Source: Myxococcales bacterium (GTDB lineage: Bacteria > Myxococcota_A > Polyangia > Polyangiales > Polyangiaceae). From it: 64,000 bases of DNA. The notes beneath the pieces were generated by a model that did no database searches, was not told the origin of the DNA, and was given only the letters and a program-made list of their open reading frames with translations. The stretch covers positions 16,912 to 80,911 of the forward strand of contig JAHFDZ010000001.1 in the NCBI GenBank assembly GCA_023248745.1, read 5' to 3'. Each line of letters begins with the position of its first letter. The first letter of the stretch is position 1. The translations under genes and the position numbers were made by a program. Shown here one piece after another: positions 40,241 to 51,789 of this stretch.

Positions 40241-40722
40241 TCCCCCCCCAAGACCGCGACGAAGCGGACAAACGAATTACCGATGAAGAGCAGCGCGAAG
40301 CAGAGGCGCTGCGCGTAGCGCTTGAGACTGGGAACACGGCGCAACGAGACGCGAACGTGGCCCGCGCGATCGCAGCAGCGATGCTCCCTTCAGAGCTCAC
40401 CGAAGCGCAGCACCAAGTAGCCTTTGCGCGAGCTGAATGGCTTACCGCGCAGCGAGTCCGAGACGCGAGGAAAAATTGGGTTCGCGGGTTTGTCGCTGCG
40501 ACGGTTACATTTTCGACAGCGGCCGCGATCGTGCTGCTTGTTTGGGGCGCTCGCACCTCAAAGAGTGTTCCTTCAAACGGGTTTGGAACGTCCACGCAAA
40601 GTTTATTCACCGAGCCGTTTGCCCAAGACACAAGCGCATCGACCGAGCGGCTCGATCGCATCGTTGAAGCCCGCTCCCACGCCTTTCGCTACCAGCGCTA
40701 TGAGCAGTGGGGTGTGCGATGA
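40237..40722 (+). CDS. Single-TM protein, candidate anti-sigma partner
   Basis: 161 aa, one TM 'GFVAATVTFSTAAAIVLLVWG'; translationally overlaps the sigma gene. Confidence 0.6.
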   Translation: MIPPQDRDEADKRITDEEQREAEALRVALETGNTAQRDANVARAIAAAMLPSELTEAQHQVAFARAEWLTAQRVRDARKNWVRGFVAATVTFSTAAAIVLLVWGARTSKSVPSNGFGTSTQSLFTEPFAQDTSASTERLDRIVEARSHAFRYQRYEQWGVR

Positions 40723-41243
40723 GCAGGTGGTTCGTGTTCGCGTGGTTGCTTCTCGCAGGCTGTTCGAACCCGCAAATTTCGGACGTTCCAAGTACCGAGG
40801 TGATGTCCTTTCTTTCGGCGACACAAGCGCTCCACCGCCAGGCCGACATCCACGAAAATGCCAATCGACAAGGCGATGCGCTCGCCGCGCTCGAGCGCAT
40901 CATCGCGCTTCCGCAACCTCGCGCGACACCCGAAATTCACGAGGTTCTTGCCGACACGCACGCACGCATCGCGGAAACGCTTCTCAAGCAAGGCAAACTT
41001 GACAAGGCGATTGACCATGTTCGAAAAGGTCTGGCGCACGCTCAGTCGCCCACTTTTTTTCGAGGGCACCTGCTCGAAGTCGAAGGCGCAATTCTCGAGG
41101 CAGAAAGTAAGAACTTGCGTGCGGCCGGCAAAGAATCAGAAGCAGACGAAAAAAGGAAAGCTGCGCTCGCTCGTCTAAATGAAGCGGTGGCGATTCATGA
41201 GAGCGTGATTCGCCATCAGCTTGGCGACGCAGGAACGAAATAA
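40719..41243 (+). CDS. TPR-like lipoprotein
   Basis: 'MSRWFVFAWLLLAGCSNPQ' lipobox; helical repeats; ATGA overlap with the preceding gene. Confidence 0.7.
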   Translation: MSRWFVFAWLLLAGCSNPQISDVPSTEVMSFLSATQALHRQADIHENANRQGDALAALERIIALPQPRATPEIHEVLADTHARIAETLLKQGKLDKAIDHVRKGLAHAQSPTFFRGHLLEVEGAILEAESKNLRAAGKESEADEKRKAALARLNEAVAIHESVIRHQLGDAGTK

Positions 41244-41725
41244 TGAACACTCGAAGGCTACTCATCCTCGCACTGCTAACGGCATTTGCCGTGGCGTGCG
41301 GAGCCGGGCAGCAACCGGCAGCTGCACCGCCATCGGCAACGCAGTCCGAAGCACACGATGCTGCGGCCGCGCGGCAACCCGCACCAGGGGCAACAACACC
41401 AACAGCGACAACAACACCAGGCGCGTCCCCTTTTCCTTCCGGACTACCCACGTCGCCGCTCACTCCCACGAGTCGCTTCGTCGAGCGTGAGCGAATCGTC
41501 CAGGAACTTACCCTGTTGCAAAAGGGCCTCGACCTGTCGCTCAACGCGGGTGTTCGCCAGTGCGATCTCGCATGCCGTGCACTCACTTCGATGGAAAAGG
41601 CCGTCGAAAAACTGTGCCGTATGGCACAAGACGATGCCGAGCAGAAACAGTGCGACGATGCGCGCGGAAGACTGCGCGACGCCACGACGCGCGTGAAAAC
41701 CGAATGCGGCGAGTGCGCACACTGA
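41243..41725 (+). CDS. Hypothetical lipoprotein, Cys-rich C-terminal half
   Basis: Lipobox 'LTAFAVACG'; 'CDLACRALTSMEKAVEKLCRMAQDDAEQKQCDDARGRL...CGECAH'. Confidence 0.65.
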   Translation: MNTRRLLILALLTAFAVACGAGQQPAAAPPSATQSEAHDAAAARQPAPGATTPTATTTPGASPFPSGLPTSPLTPTSRFVERERIVQELTLLQKGLDLSLNAGVRQCDLACRALTSMEKAVEKLCRMAQDDAEQKQCDDARGRLRDATTRVKTECGECAH

Positions 41726-41764
41726 CGCACCTGCAAAGACATAGCGATGATGTGACTGGACCTT

Positions 41765-43237
41765 ATGCTGGTCACCGATGAAGAGGGTCCGTATCCTGCG
41801 GAAACAGTGAGCCGTTCGCGTATGCCTCGGCCTATGCCTTCAATCGTTGGCCAAGGGTTCCTCAATCTTCCTCTCGATGCGCGTGAGGGCTTTCTTCTAT
41901 CGCGCATCGACGGCGTGACTTCGGAAGGGGCGCTCGCTGAACTGACCGGCATTGAACCCGCGTTCGTGCACGTCAGCCTCGACAAGTTTTGGTCACTTGG
42001 TCTGATCGATTTTGAGTCGCCTGACGACGCCCCCCAAAAAGCGCAAGCACTCGAAGGGGCAGAGGAACCACAATCGACCCAAAGCAGCTCGAACCAAGAG
42101 AACGATTTGACACCCGAGCAACGCCTTTGGTGCGAGGCAACCTCGATCGAGTTGACGACGTGCACGCACTACGAGCTCCTGCGTGTACCACGCGATGCCG
42201 ACAAGAAAGCCGTCAAGCGCGCTTACTATGAGCTCGCGAGCCGATGTCACCCGGATCGTTTCTTTCGCAAGAACCTCGGTAGCTACAAGCTACGGCTCGA
42301 AGCGATCTTTGGTCGCATCACGCTGGCGCACGACACCCTGACCAATCGAAAGCAACGCGAGGACTACGATCGGTATCTCACAGACACCGAAACAGCGCGC
42401 GCGCTCGAGCACGCACTTTCAACGTCGCTTATTGAAGGTGAGATCGCGCTCGCCGAAGCCGTTGTGATCGAATCATCCCGTGACGGCGGCCCAGTGGCGA
42501 CGCCGGCTAGACCCAATCCCTTTGATTCACGCGAAGCACCCACCGAGCCGCGCTTTGTTCCAGGAGCCGCGTCCTCTCAGTCGTTGCTCGCACGTCGCCT
42601 CCTGGGAAAACGGCCAGGCTCAACACCGCCAGCGGCAAACGAACCGTCAACCGTTGGAACCGAACAGGCGATGGACAGCCTCAAACGTCGCTATCAACAG
42701 CGCACTGAAAGCGCGCGCAAAGCACAGACCGCAAAGTACGAAAAGCAAGGCGAAGAAGCGACGCAGCGAGGCGACCTCGTTGCCGCAGCCAACGCGTTTC
42801 GTATTGCGATTTCTCTGCTACCCGACGACGCAGAACTCTTAGCGAAGCAGGAAGCCGCTCAGAAGGCCGCCGACACAGTGCTCTGCGAAACTTACGAGCG
42901 ACAGGCGAACTACGAAGAGAAATCCGCCAACTTTCGTGAGGCCGCGCGCAACTGGTGCAGAGTGGCACGCATAAAGACCATGGATGCGAATGCGCACGAG
43001 CGAGCGGCTCATGCGCTCGTGCGTTCGGACGGCGACCTTCACCAGGCGAAGGAACTAGGCATGCGCGCAGTTGAGCTCGAGCCACAAAATGTCGCGCATC
43101 GTGTCACGCTAGCCAACGTTTACCTTGCAGCAGGTTTACCGCTGAATGCGAAACGTGAGCTTTTGGCCGCAAAGCAGTTTGCTCCACAGGATGCTACAGT
43201 TTCTGCGATGCTTAGGCGCATCGCGGAGTCGACGTAA
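41765..43237 (+). CDS. DnaJ-domain protein with C-terminal TPR and N-terminal winged-helix-like domain
   Basis: 'THYELLRVPRDADKKAVKRAYYELASRCHPDRFFRKNLGSYKLRLEAIFGRITLAHDTL' (HPD motif). Confidence 0.85.
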   Translation: MLVTDEEGPYPAETVSRSRMPRPMPSIVGQGFLNLPLDAREGFLLSRIDGVTSEGALAELTGIEPAFVHVSLDKFWSLGLIDFESPDDAPQKAQALEGAEEPQSTQSSSNQENDLTPEQRLWCEATSIELTTCTHYELLRVPRDADKKAVKRAYYELASRCHPDRFFRKNLGSYKLRLEAIFGRITLAHDTLTNRKQREDYDRYLTDTETARALEHALSTSLIEGEIALAEAVVIESSRDGGPVATPARPNPFDSREAPTEPRFVPGAASSQSLLARRLLGKRPGSTPPAANEPSTVGTEQAMDSLKRRYQQRTESARKAQTAKYEKQGEEATQRGDLVAAANAFRIAISLLPDDAELLAKQEAAQKAADTVLCETYERQANYEEKSANFREAARNWCRVARIKTMDANAHERAAHALVRSDGDLHQAKELGMRAVELEPQNVAHRVTLANVYLAAGLPLNAKRELLAAKQFAPQDATVSAMLRRIAEST

Positions 43238-43303
43238 ATGGCCCTGACCTTGGGGCACAGTTGTTTGATCACGACTCTTTGACGACTGCGGGGGCGAGCG
43301 CGC

Positions 43304-45136
<1,833 letters not shown>

Positions 45137-45138
45137 CC

Positions 45139-45867
45139 ATGCAACGACGATCGCCTAGCCGCCCGCCACCCTCACCACTGCCTCAGGCAGATGCGTCGGG
45201 TACCACGCGTTCGGCCGAGCGCATCACGCTCCTTGACGACTCAGTTGAACGTCCGACGATCACGAACGAGGTAGAACTAGAGGCTGCCCGAAAGCAGAGC
45301 GAACGCGAAACGCATCTCCCCGATGTCCAAGAACACCACGACGGCAATCGGTCAAGTCTATTGACCATGGCAAACGCGCGCGCATCAAGTTTGCCTCCCA
45401 GTGAGGCAGAGAGCAGCGGCAGGGTGACCCCGCTCGCACCCTTGCCTGTTTTGGATTTGCCACCACGCCTCAACACGCCTCTCGGTCGACCCGCGCTCAA
45501 TCCGCTCGAAGAGATTCGCGAGCGTCTCGCGCTTGGCGACTATACAGGTGCACTTGCCCAAGCCGATGGTGTACCCACTGGTTCGCCACACTATTTCGAA
45601 GCGATCACGCTCGCGACACACTGCAAAGCGATCCTCCTTCAAATGATGCGCGCGAAGGTAGGGACGTACGAACACGTCCCGTTCACGCTGGTCGATAGGC
45701 AGCAACAAAGGTGGCTGTCTCTCGATCACCGGGCCGGGTACTTGCTTTCGCTCATGGACGGCAACCTCTCGATTCAGGAGGTCATGGACGTTTCAAGTAT
45801 GAGCGAGCTCGACGTGCTCCGCGTGATCTACGACTTGATGAGCCAGAGCGTAATCGCGCTTCGATAG
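45139..45867 (+). CDS. Hypothetical protein with C-terminal winged-helix-like domain
   Basis: 2 bp after dnaK; C-terminus 'SLDHRAGYLLSLMDGNLSIQEVMDVSSMSELDVLRVIYDLMSQSVIAL'. Confidence 0.65.
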   Translation: MQRRSPSRPPPSPLPQADASGTTRSAERITLLDDSVERPTITNEVELEAARKQSERETHLPDVQEHHDGNRSSLLTMANARASSLPPSEAESSGRVTPLAPLPVLDLPPRLNTPLGRPALNPLEEIRERLALGDYTGALAQADGVPTGSPHYFEAITLATHCKAILLQMMRAKVGTYEHVPFTLVDRQQQRWLSLDHRAGYLLSLMDGNLSIQEVMDVSSMSELDVLRVIYDLMSQSVIALR

Positions 45868-45877
45868 TACAGAATCT

Positions 45878-46294
45878 TTACGGATAGCTCGTTCCTAACA
45901 GTCGAAAGGTGATCTCGCGCGTGGCTTCGCCCAACGCAACACTCGCAGCGTTTGCGGCGAGTGCGATAAGCATTGCGTCGAGCGCCCTTACTTTGACGAC
46001 AGCTCTGAGAAAACACGCTTCGGCGAGCCACGCGAAGAGTTCGGCCATCACAACCATCCCGTTGAACGACCACCCCCTGTGCATCCCGAGCGTCGGAAAG
46101 ATGAACCAAACCGCCGGGTGCGTGATGGCACTTGCCGTAAACGCTGCTGCAAATCGGATTCTAGGTTCGGTCGACGAAACGCGAACGCGCAAGGCAAGCA
46201 GGCTGAGGAGCATGTATGTCGGAACCTCAACCGCCTCGGTAAAGAGAAAAGCTCTAAACCACGCGACGAGGTATTCCCAGGATCCGAGCATCAT
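45878..46294 (-). CDS. Small multi-TM membrane protein
   Basis: 138 aa from ATG at 46294; start overlaps the stop of the 331-aa membrane protein. Confidence 0.6.
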   Translation of the reverse strand: MMLGSWEYLVAWFRAFLFTEAVEVPTYMLLSLLALRVRVSSTEPRIRFAAAFTASAITHPAVWFIFPTLGMHRGWSFNGMVVMAELFAWLAEACFLRAVVKVRALDAMLIALAANAASVALGEATREITFRLLGTSYP

Positions 46295-47286
46295 GCGGAT
46301 TTGGCCCTGCCCTCGAGCAACACGAGCGCTGCAATTGCGAACTCGAGATAACCGTGAAAGCTGGCGAACGCCAGGTACGAAAGGCGAGCATGGTCGAGGT
46401 GGATCGCACCAAACACTAGAAATGCGCAGCTGAGCACCGTCGCGAACCAAACGAGCGGCGCGCCAACATCGGCAGTGAGGGCTCGAAATGATGACGCGAA
46501 AGAACGTACTCCCGGCCGGGTGCGCGCGTCATCCGGAATGAGGCGCAGCCACACAACGTAGTGCACACTCTGGGCGAACACGAAGAACGCCGCGAATCGT
46601 AACGCCCATTGCGCACTTTCGAACGGCGCAAGCTGGTAGATCATGTCGTTGAAAGTTGCGCCCGTTTGAAATGGAACCCAAGCGCCTTGTCGAAAGAGCA
46701 GAGCGTCGCCCGCGCCCGAAAGAAGTGCCACGCAACCCAGCGCAAACAAGCCAACAGTGAGCCACGCGTTTCGACCAGTTCGCGCAAAGAGCCACGCGTA
46801 GAGTGCGACACCCACCACGTTGTGCATATGCAAAATTGCGTAGGTTGACGCCAACGGGTAAGTCCAAGCCGCAGCATATGCGGCTGCGAAAATGCCCAGC
46901 GCGACTACCTTTTTCGCGACCGTCGAGCGCGCAACGATGATGGCCCCTAGCACCGGCAAGAGCCCAACTTTTGCCCAGGGCGACAACCAAACAAGTACCA
47001 GCGGGGCGAGCACAAGGAGCACGATCGACCAGCGCTTCGTGTACCCGGGTTGCAAAACCAAATACCGAACGTCGGCAAGCAAGTGCGGAACGCCAAGCAT
47101 CAACGGACCGAGCGCAAACGCAGCCGCTGGAAACGACACTGCGAGGCCGAGCGAAAATAGAACGCCAACGGTCGCGAGGAAGGAAACACGCAGATCGCGA
47201 TCGCGAAGGAGCGTCTTGCCTGCCCTACCGACGAACCGCAACGCCAGGGCGCGCAATACATCAAGTGGCCCAGCAATCGCGCGCAT
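46291..47286 (-). CDS. Multi-pass membrane protein with intramembrane His residues
   Basis: 331 aa, several TM segments, 'LGVPHLLADVRYLV', 'ILHMHNVVGVALYAW', 'ASFHGYLEFA'. Confidence 0.65.
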   Translation of the reverse strand: MRAIAGPLDVLRALALRFVGRAGKTLLRDRDLRVSFLATVGVLFSLGLAVSFPAAAFALGPLMLGVPHLLADVRYLVLQPGYTKRWSIVLLVLAPLVLVWLSPWAKVGLLPVLGAIIVARSTVAKKVVALGIFAAAYAAAWTYPLASTYAILHMHNVVGVALYAWLFARTGRNAWLTVGLFALGCVALLSGAGDALLFRQGAWVPFQTGATFNDMIYQLAPFESAQWALRFAAFFVFAQSVHYVVWLRLIPDDARTRPGVRSFASSFRALTADVGAPLVWFATVLSCAFLVFGAIHLDHARLSYLAFASFHGYLEFAIAALVLLEGRAKSA

Positions 47287-47369
47287 ACCGCCTCATTGTA
47301 TCTGTGATCGCGTGCGAAACACGATGGTCACGTTTGTACGGGGGGCACACGCTCAAAGCGCCACTCGAT

Positions 47370-47672
47370 CTACAAGGTGCGAGCGCTTGACCTTCTACGA
47401 AGGAGGGCAAGTAACCCCATCGCCACAACGCCAAACGAGACGGGCGATGTCGACGTCGATGCGTAGGAGCAACCTCCTTTTGCTGGGTCCGGATCAGGCG
47501 TTGAGCCAGAATCAACCCGCGTTGTCGTTGGCAGGCCGCTGTCGTGAGGCACGGATGCGTCCGCCGCCGCATCTGTTCCAGCGTCGGGCGGTGGAGCAAC
47601 ATTCGCGAGCGCGACGTTAGAAAATGTAACCGAACACGCAACTAATAACGCACCAGTGGCTCTTTTCATCAT
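47370..47672 (-). CDS. Small secreted protein with MYXO-CTERM-like sorting signal
   Basis: Signal peptide; Asp/Ala/Pro-rich middle; C-terminus 'GGCSYASTSTSPVSFGVVAMGLLALLRRRSSARTL'. Confidence 0.65.
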   Translation of the reverse strand: MMKRATGALLVACSVTFSNVALANVAPPPDAGTDAAADASVPHDSGLPTTTRVDSGSTPDPDPAKGGCSYASTSTSPVSFGVVAMGLLALLRRRSSARTL

Positions 47673-47795
47673 GTCAGGCGTGTAACCCAACCGTGCGCGT
47701 TTTGCATAGTCCCACCCGAAGATGAGCCCAATATCCGTTCTCGATCGACCGCCTCAGTTTGCGCAGGGCGATCAACGAGGCTACACCGAGGCTCG

Positions 47796-48794
47796 ATGAA
47801 ACGCATGACTCCGGCAGAGGTCGAACGCCTACGTGCGCGCGTCGAAGAGACATACAAGCGCGCGCTCGACCCAGCGGAGTTGTTGCCAGATTTGCACCGG
47901 CTTGAACATTGCGCGACACCGGGCAGTGAGCCATGGCTATTTGCTTTGCGCGCCAGCAGCGAGGTGCTCCTCGAGCGTTCCCCTTGGCGTGCTTCGCTAA
48001 CCGCGCGAAAGATACTGTCCTCTGTGCCTGGCGACGATCGCGCGTGGGCCACGCTCGGTCTCGCGCAGACGCTACTCGGCTATTATCGCTTTGCGGCGCA
48101 TGCGTATCGTCGTGCGCTCGAGGCAGCTCCTCAAAACCCTTGGTACGCACACAATCTTGGGCACGTTCTCGATGTCGCGCTCAACGACCCAGCGACGGCC
48201 GTCAAGTACCTCGAGTTTGCGTACGGTTCAGCTCGCGACAGTCGCGAAGTTGCGGTGAGCTACGCTCATGCGCTCGCTCGCATCGGCTCGATAGCCGAAG
48301 CCGAACGCATACTCAAAGAAGCATCGGCCGAAGGAACGACCCGTGAAATGGAATCGCTTGCGCGTTGGATCAAAGAAGGCGCTCCAGAGAACCTCGACAA
48401 GTCAAGTGCTCGCCCCTTTCCTGTTCGTGCGACCGAGAGCAAGCCAAAAAGGCGGCGCGACACAACGACGAAGATAAAGGACTCGGTCCAAGCGTCACTC
48501 GAACGTGGCCTCGTACGTCTTCCGTTCGACGATTCGCAACGCGACAAAGCTCGTATTCTCGCGGCAGACGCGCTGTCGCTCGCGCTTCCTCACACGCCCA
48601 AAGAGACCGATGCACGCGCCTACGCGGCCGCGATCGCATCTGCCATCGCATTCGTCAACGAACTTCCCCTTTCATCGACCGAAATCGCCGCTTCATTTCG
48701 CGTGAGCGCGGCAAGCGTGCGTGGCTATTTCACTGAGCTACGAAACCAGCTGGCGCTTCAGCCCGCAGATGCTCGGTACAAGGGCGGCGCGTAA
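47796..48794 (+). CDS. TPR protein with C-terminal cyclin-fold/HTH-like region
   Basis: 332 aa; TPR 'AWATLGLAQTLLGYYRFAAHAYRRALEAAPQNPWYAHNLGHVLD'; C-terminal 'AYAAAIASAIAFVNELPLSSTEIAASFRVSAASVRGYFTELRNQL'. Confidence 0.65.
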   Translation: MKRMTPAEVERLRARVEETYKRALDPAELLPDLHRLEHCATPGSEPWLFALRASSEVLLERSPWRASLTARKILSSVPGDDRAWATLGLAQTLLGYYRFAAHAYRRALEAAPQNPWYAHNLGHVLDVALNDPATAVKYLEFAYGSARDSREVAVSYAHALARIGSIAEAERILKEASAEGTTREMESLARWIKEGAPENLDKSSARPFPVRATESKPKRRRDTTTKIKDSVQASLERGLVRLPFDDSQRDKARILAADALSLALPHTPKETDARAYAAAIASAIAFVNELPLSSTEIAASFRVSAASVRGYFTELRNQLALQPADARYKGGA

Positions 48795-48833
48795 CTTTGG
48801 CGCTCGCATGAAAGACGCGATAAGCGTCTGCCC

Positions 48834-50228
48834 ATGCTCCGTAAGACCGCTTGCGCTCTCGCGCTTTCGCTTCTCTCAACAGCTGCCTACGCTCAGCCCG
48901 AATTGCCTCCCGTTCGTGACGAGGCACTCGAGCCGTCGGCACGCCCTGCTCGCGTACTCAAGAACTGGCAAGAGGCATATCAGCTCCTCGCTGGCCGCTC
49001 GACCCAACTCCAAACCGCCCTCGCCGAAGTCATGCGCGCAGAGGCTGCCGGTCGCACAGCGCTTGCCGCACTTCTTCCTCAGGCAAACGCAGGCGGAACC
49101 TTCACGCATCAGTTGCTGACCAAGACCTACCCCGTCGTCGTAGGAACCGAAACGCGTACCGATCCCGCCACCGGTCTCTCAGTTTCGGTTCCAGTGACGC
49201 GCGATATCGTGACGCCCCAGTCCGACATTTTTGGACTCACCGTGTCGCTCTCACAACCACTCATCGCAGCCGCAAGTCTGCACGCATACGGCACAGCAAA
49301 AGAGAGTGTTGTCGCTTCAAAGCTCTCGCTCGAGGACACAAAGCGCCTGCTGGTGCTTGCCGCCGCAAATGCGATCGTCGCGGTGGTGACCGCTGAGCGT
49401 GTTGCCGAGCTCAATCGTGTGGGACTTCGTCAGGCGTTGGAACGCCTAGCTCTTACGAAACGCAAACAAGAGCTCGGAGCAGCCAACGGGCTCGACGTGA
49501 TTCGCATCGACCAGGACGTTTCAACCTCAAGGGCAACACTGATCACGGGTGACGAATCACTTCGTCAAGCTCGTGAATCACTTGGCCTCGCACTCGGCCT
49601 CCCTGAAGAAGTTGGCGTCGCACCATCGATCGAGCTCGACTCGCTGCTTCACTCCGCAAAGAGTGTCTGCTCTCCAGCAGCTTCGCTCGATGAACGCGCC
49701 GACGTCGCAGCGGCGAAGCAACGATCGAAGATCGCTGATCGGAACGTTGACAACGTCAACCTCCAGTTCCTGCCCACGCTGGGCCTTCAATCGAGCCTAT
49801 CGACGACCACCGCTGATGTTGGCGCTGCATTGCGAACGACTTGGAGCGTGCAAGGCGTCCTCTCGGTTCCCATCTTCGACGGTGGCGTGAAATATGGCTC
49901 GCTTCGTGGCAATCGGGCACTTGCCGAACAAGCACGACAGAGCCTCGAGAGCGCGCGACGCACAGGCACAATTCAGATCGTGCAAGCCAAGCGAGCGGTC
50001 GACGTTGCCATTCGATCGCTCGATGTTTCGAATACCGCTCGCACACTCGCGCGTGAAACGGACCGACTTACTCGCCTTGCATTTCAAGAAGGACGTGGCA
50101 CTAGCCTCGAACTTGTGACGGCGGCGACGCTGCTGCGACAGGCTGAGATCGGCACGGCGCTGCGTGAGTTTGAGGTCGTACGGGCAAAAGTCGGCGCGAT
50201 GCTTGCGGTTGCTAATTGCAACCTGTAG
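48834..50228 (+). CDS. TolC-family outer membrane efflux protein
   Basis: 464 aa; TolC-like helical repeats 'QARESLGLALGLPEEVGV', 'LDERADVAAAKQRSKIADRNVDNVNLQFLPTLGL'. Confidence 0.85.
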   Translation: MLRKTACALALSLLSTAAYAQPELPPVRDEALEPSARPARVLKNWQEAYQLLAGRSTQLQTALAEVMRAEAAGRTALAALLPQANAGGTFTHQLLTKTYPVVVGTETRTDPATGLSVSVPVTRDIVTPQSDIFGLTVSLSQPLIAAASLHAYGTAKESVVASKLSLEDTKRLLVLAAANAIVAVVTAERVAELNRVGLRQALERLALTKRKQELGAANGLDVIRIDQDVSTSRATLITGDESLRQARESLGLALGLPEEVGVAPSIELDSLLHSAKSVCSPAASLDERADVAAAKQRSKIADRNVDNVNLQFLPTLGLQSSLSTTTADVGAALRTTWSVQGVLSVPIFDGGVKYGSLRGNRALAEQARQSLESARRTGTIQIVQAKRAVDVAIRSLDVSNTARTLARETDRLTRLAFQEGRGTSLELVTAATLLRQAEIGTALREFEVVRAKVGAMLAVANCNL

Positions 50229-50250
50229 TCATTTTTTTTGACTACTCAGG
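50222..50250. terminator. Candidate bidirectional hairpin between convergent TolC genes
   Basis: GTAGTCA-TTTTTTT-TGACTAC inverted repeat spanning both stop codons; outer CCTG/CAGG pairs with a small bulge. Confidence 0.55.
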
Positions 50251-51740
50251 GTCGGCGCCACATCGTCCCATCCGCTCATCTGAGCAAGCTGAGCCATTGC
50301 CGTGTTGTAGTCGAGCAACGCCGAAAGGTGATTGATTCGCGCGTTGCCGTATGCGCGCAGCGCGTCAACCAGCGCTCGTTCGTCAGCAGTGCCGAGATCG
50401 ATGCCGTCAGTCACCTCGACGATCCACTTTTTCGACTTCTTCTCGGCGCGATCCCAATTCTCTTCACGAATCTTCGCCTCGGCCGCGGAGCTCCACGCTT
50501 GCTCGACCTCGACCATTTTTCCGCCGAGCGCGAGACGTTCGGTCGATCGCATCTCTTCGAGTTGCGATTCCGCTTGCTGGACACGAGCTTGCTGCGGCAA
50601 TACGTCGAGGTTCCAACGCGCACCGAACGCGGCGCCGTACCAAAAGTGGTTGGCACCATCGGGAACGAACGCGCTTGTCTGAGGCGTTACGCCCGGATTG
50701 ATCGAAAAACTTCCGAATGCACCAATGCCAATGTCAGGGAACAACTTGGCGCGCTGAAAAGCGAGCTGGTGCCGCCTCGCCTCGACACCTGCCCGCGCCA
50801 TATTGATATCCGGGCTAAAGAGCCGCGCCGCCGTCATGTAATGAACCAGCGCGCGCAACGGCCTATCGGGCCTCCTGAGTGAGAGATTGGCGACGTCGAA
50901 TTGACTTTGCACACCAGTCAAAAATCGGAGCGCCGCCATCGCATAGCGCTCGCCCTTCATCGGTTCACCGGACCGGGCCGCGACCTCATCGCGGTATACC
51001 TGCAGCCGGTATATGTCGAACGTGTTAAAGCCGCCTTCCTCCTTTTCGACCTTCTTCTTGAGGTCGCGAATGCCCTTGTCGAGGCGCGTTATCGCATCAT
51101 CGACGAGATCCTTTGCATCGCGCGCAATGAGTATGCCGTAGTAAGCGCGACGCACGTCGAACCGGATCTGCTGACGGGCCTTTTCGACATCCCACTCGAG
51201 CGCTCTGACTTGCCCTGAAGCGGCCGCTTTGATCTCAGTGATTTTGCCGAACGTGTAGAGGGGAACTGTGCCGTTGATATCGAAATTGAAGAACGGTTCG
51301 AGGTTCGAGAAGTTCGTAATGTTGCGCACCGTTACGGGACTCGACGTGTAGAGTACCGTACCGGTGAACGGCGGCGAGACGCCTGCAGATGCGCTTGCCG
51401 ACCACTGAAACCAAGGCGTATATCGCGCTTCGTCGAGCTGTGCATGCGCGTACTTTAGGCGAGCACGGGCAGCCCAGATTTGCGGAGCGTTGCGATCGGC
51501 GCGCGCCAAACACTCTTCGAGCGTGTAGGGGTGGGCGGCGATTGTAATCGTGACCTTGGGTGGATCGTCTTCTTCGTCCTTCGTCTCGTCTTTGTCGTCG
51601 TCCGCGTCGGAATTGGCGGCTTTGGTGCTAGCGGCAAGCTTTGGTCCGCGGGGGGCCCCACCGTCAGCAGGTGGCGCTGCGTCTGCCCAGATGCTCACAA
51701 GCGCGGCAAAAACCGACGAAGTCACGAAAAGCCAACGCAT
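50229..51740 (-). CDS. TolC-family outer membrane efflux protein
   Basis: 'YTLEECLARADRNAPQIWAARARLKYAHAQLDEARYTPWFQWSASASAGVSPPF'; signal peptide from internal Met. Confidence 0.82.
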   Translation of the reverse strand: MRWLFVTSSVFAALVSIWADAAPPADGGAPRGPKLAASTKAANSDADDDKDETKDEEDDPPKVTITIAAHPYTLEECLARADRNAPQIWAARARLKYAHAQLDEARYTPWFQWSASASAGVSPPFTGTVLYTSSPVTVRNITNFSNLEPFFNFDINGTVPLYTFGKITEIKAAASGQVRALEWDVEKARQQIRFDVRRAYYGILIARDAKDLVDDAITRLDKGIRDLKKKVEKEEGGFNTFDIYRLQVYRDEVAARSGEPMKGERYAMAALRFLTGVQSQFDVANLSLRRPDRPLRALVHYMTAARLFSPDINMARAGVEARRHQLAFQRAKLFPDIGIGAFGSFSINPGVTPQTSAFVPDGANHFWYGAAFGARWNLDVLPQQARVQQAESQLEEMRSTERLALGGKMVEVEQAWSSAAEAKIREENWDRAEKKSKKWIVEVTDGIDLGTADERALVDALRAYGNARINHLSALLDYNTAMAQLAQMSGWDDVAPTLSSQKK

Positions 51741-51789
51741 TCGCGGCGACGTTAGCAAAAACGCGTCGCTGCGCATACGCAACTCGCGT

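Noticed and set aside
40984-42165. 393-aa minus ORF across the lipoprotein/DnaJ cluster
   Set aside because: Antisense to well-supported coupled genes; low-complexity Ser/Arg/Ala content typical of a shadow ORF.
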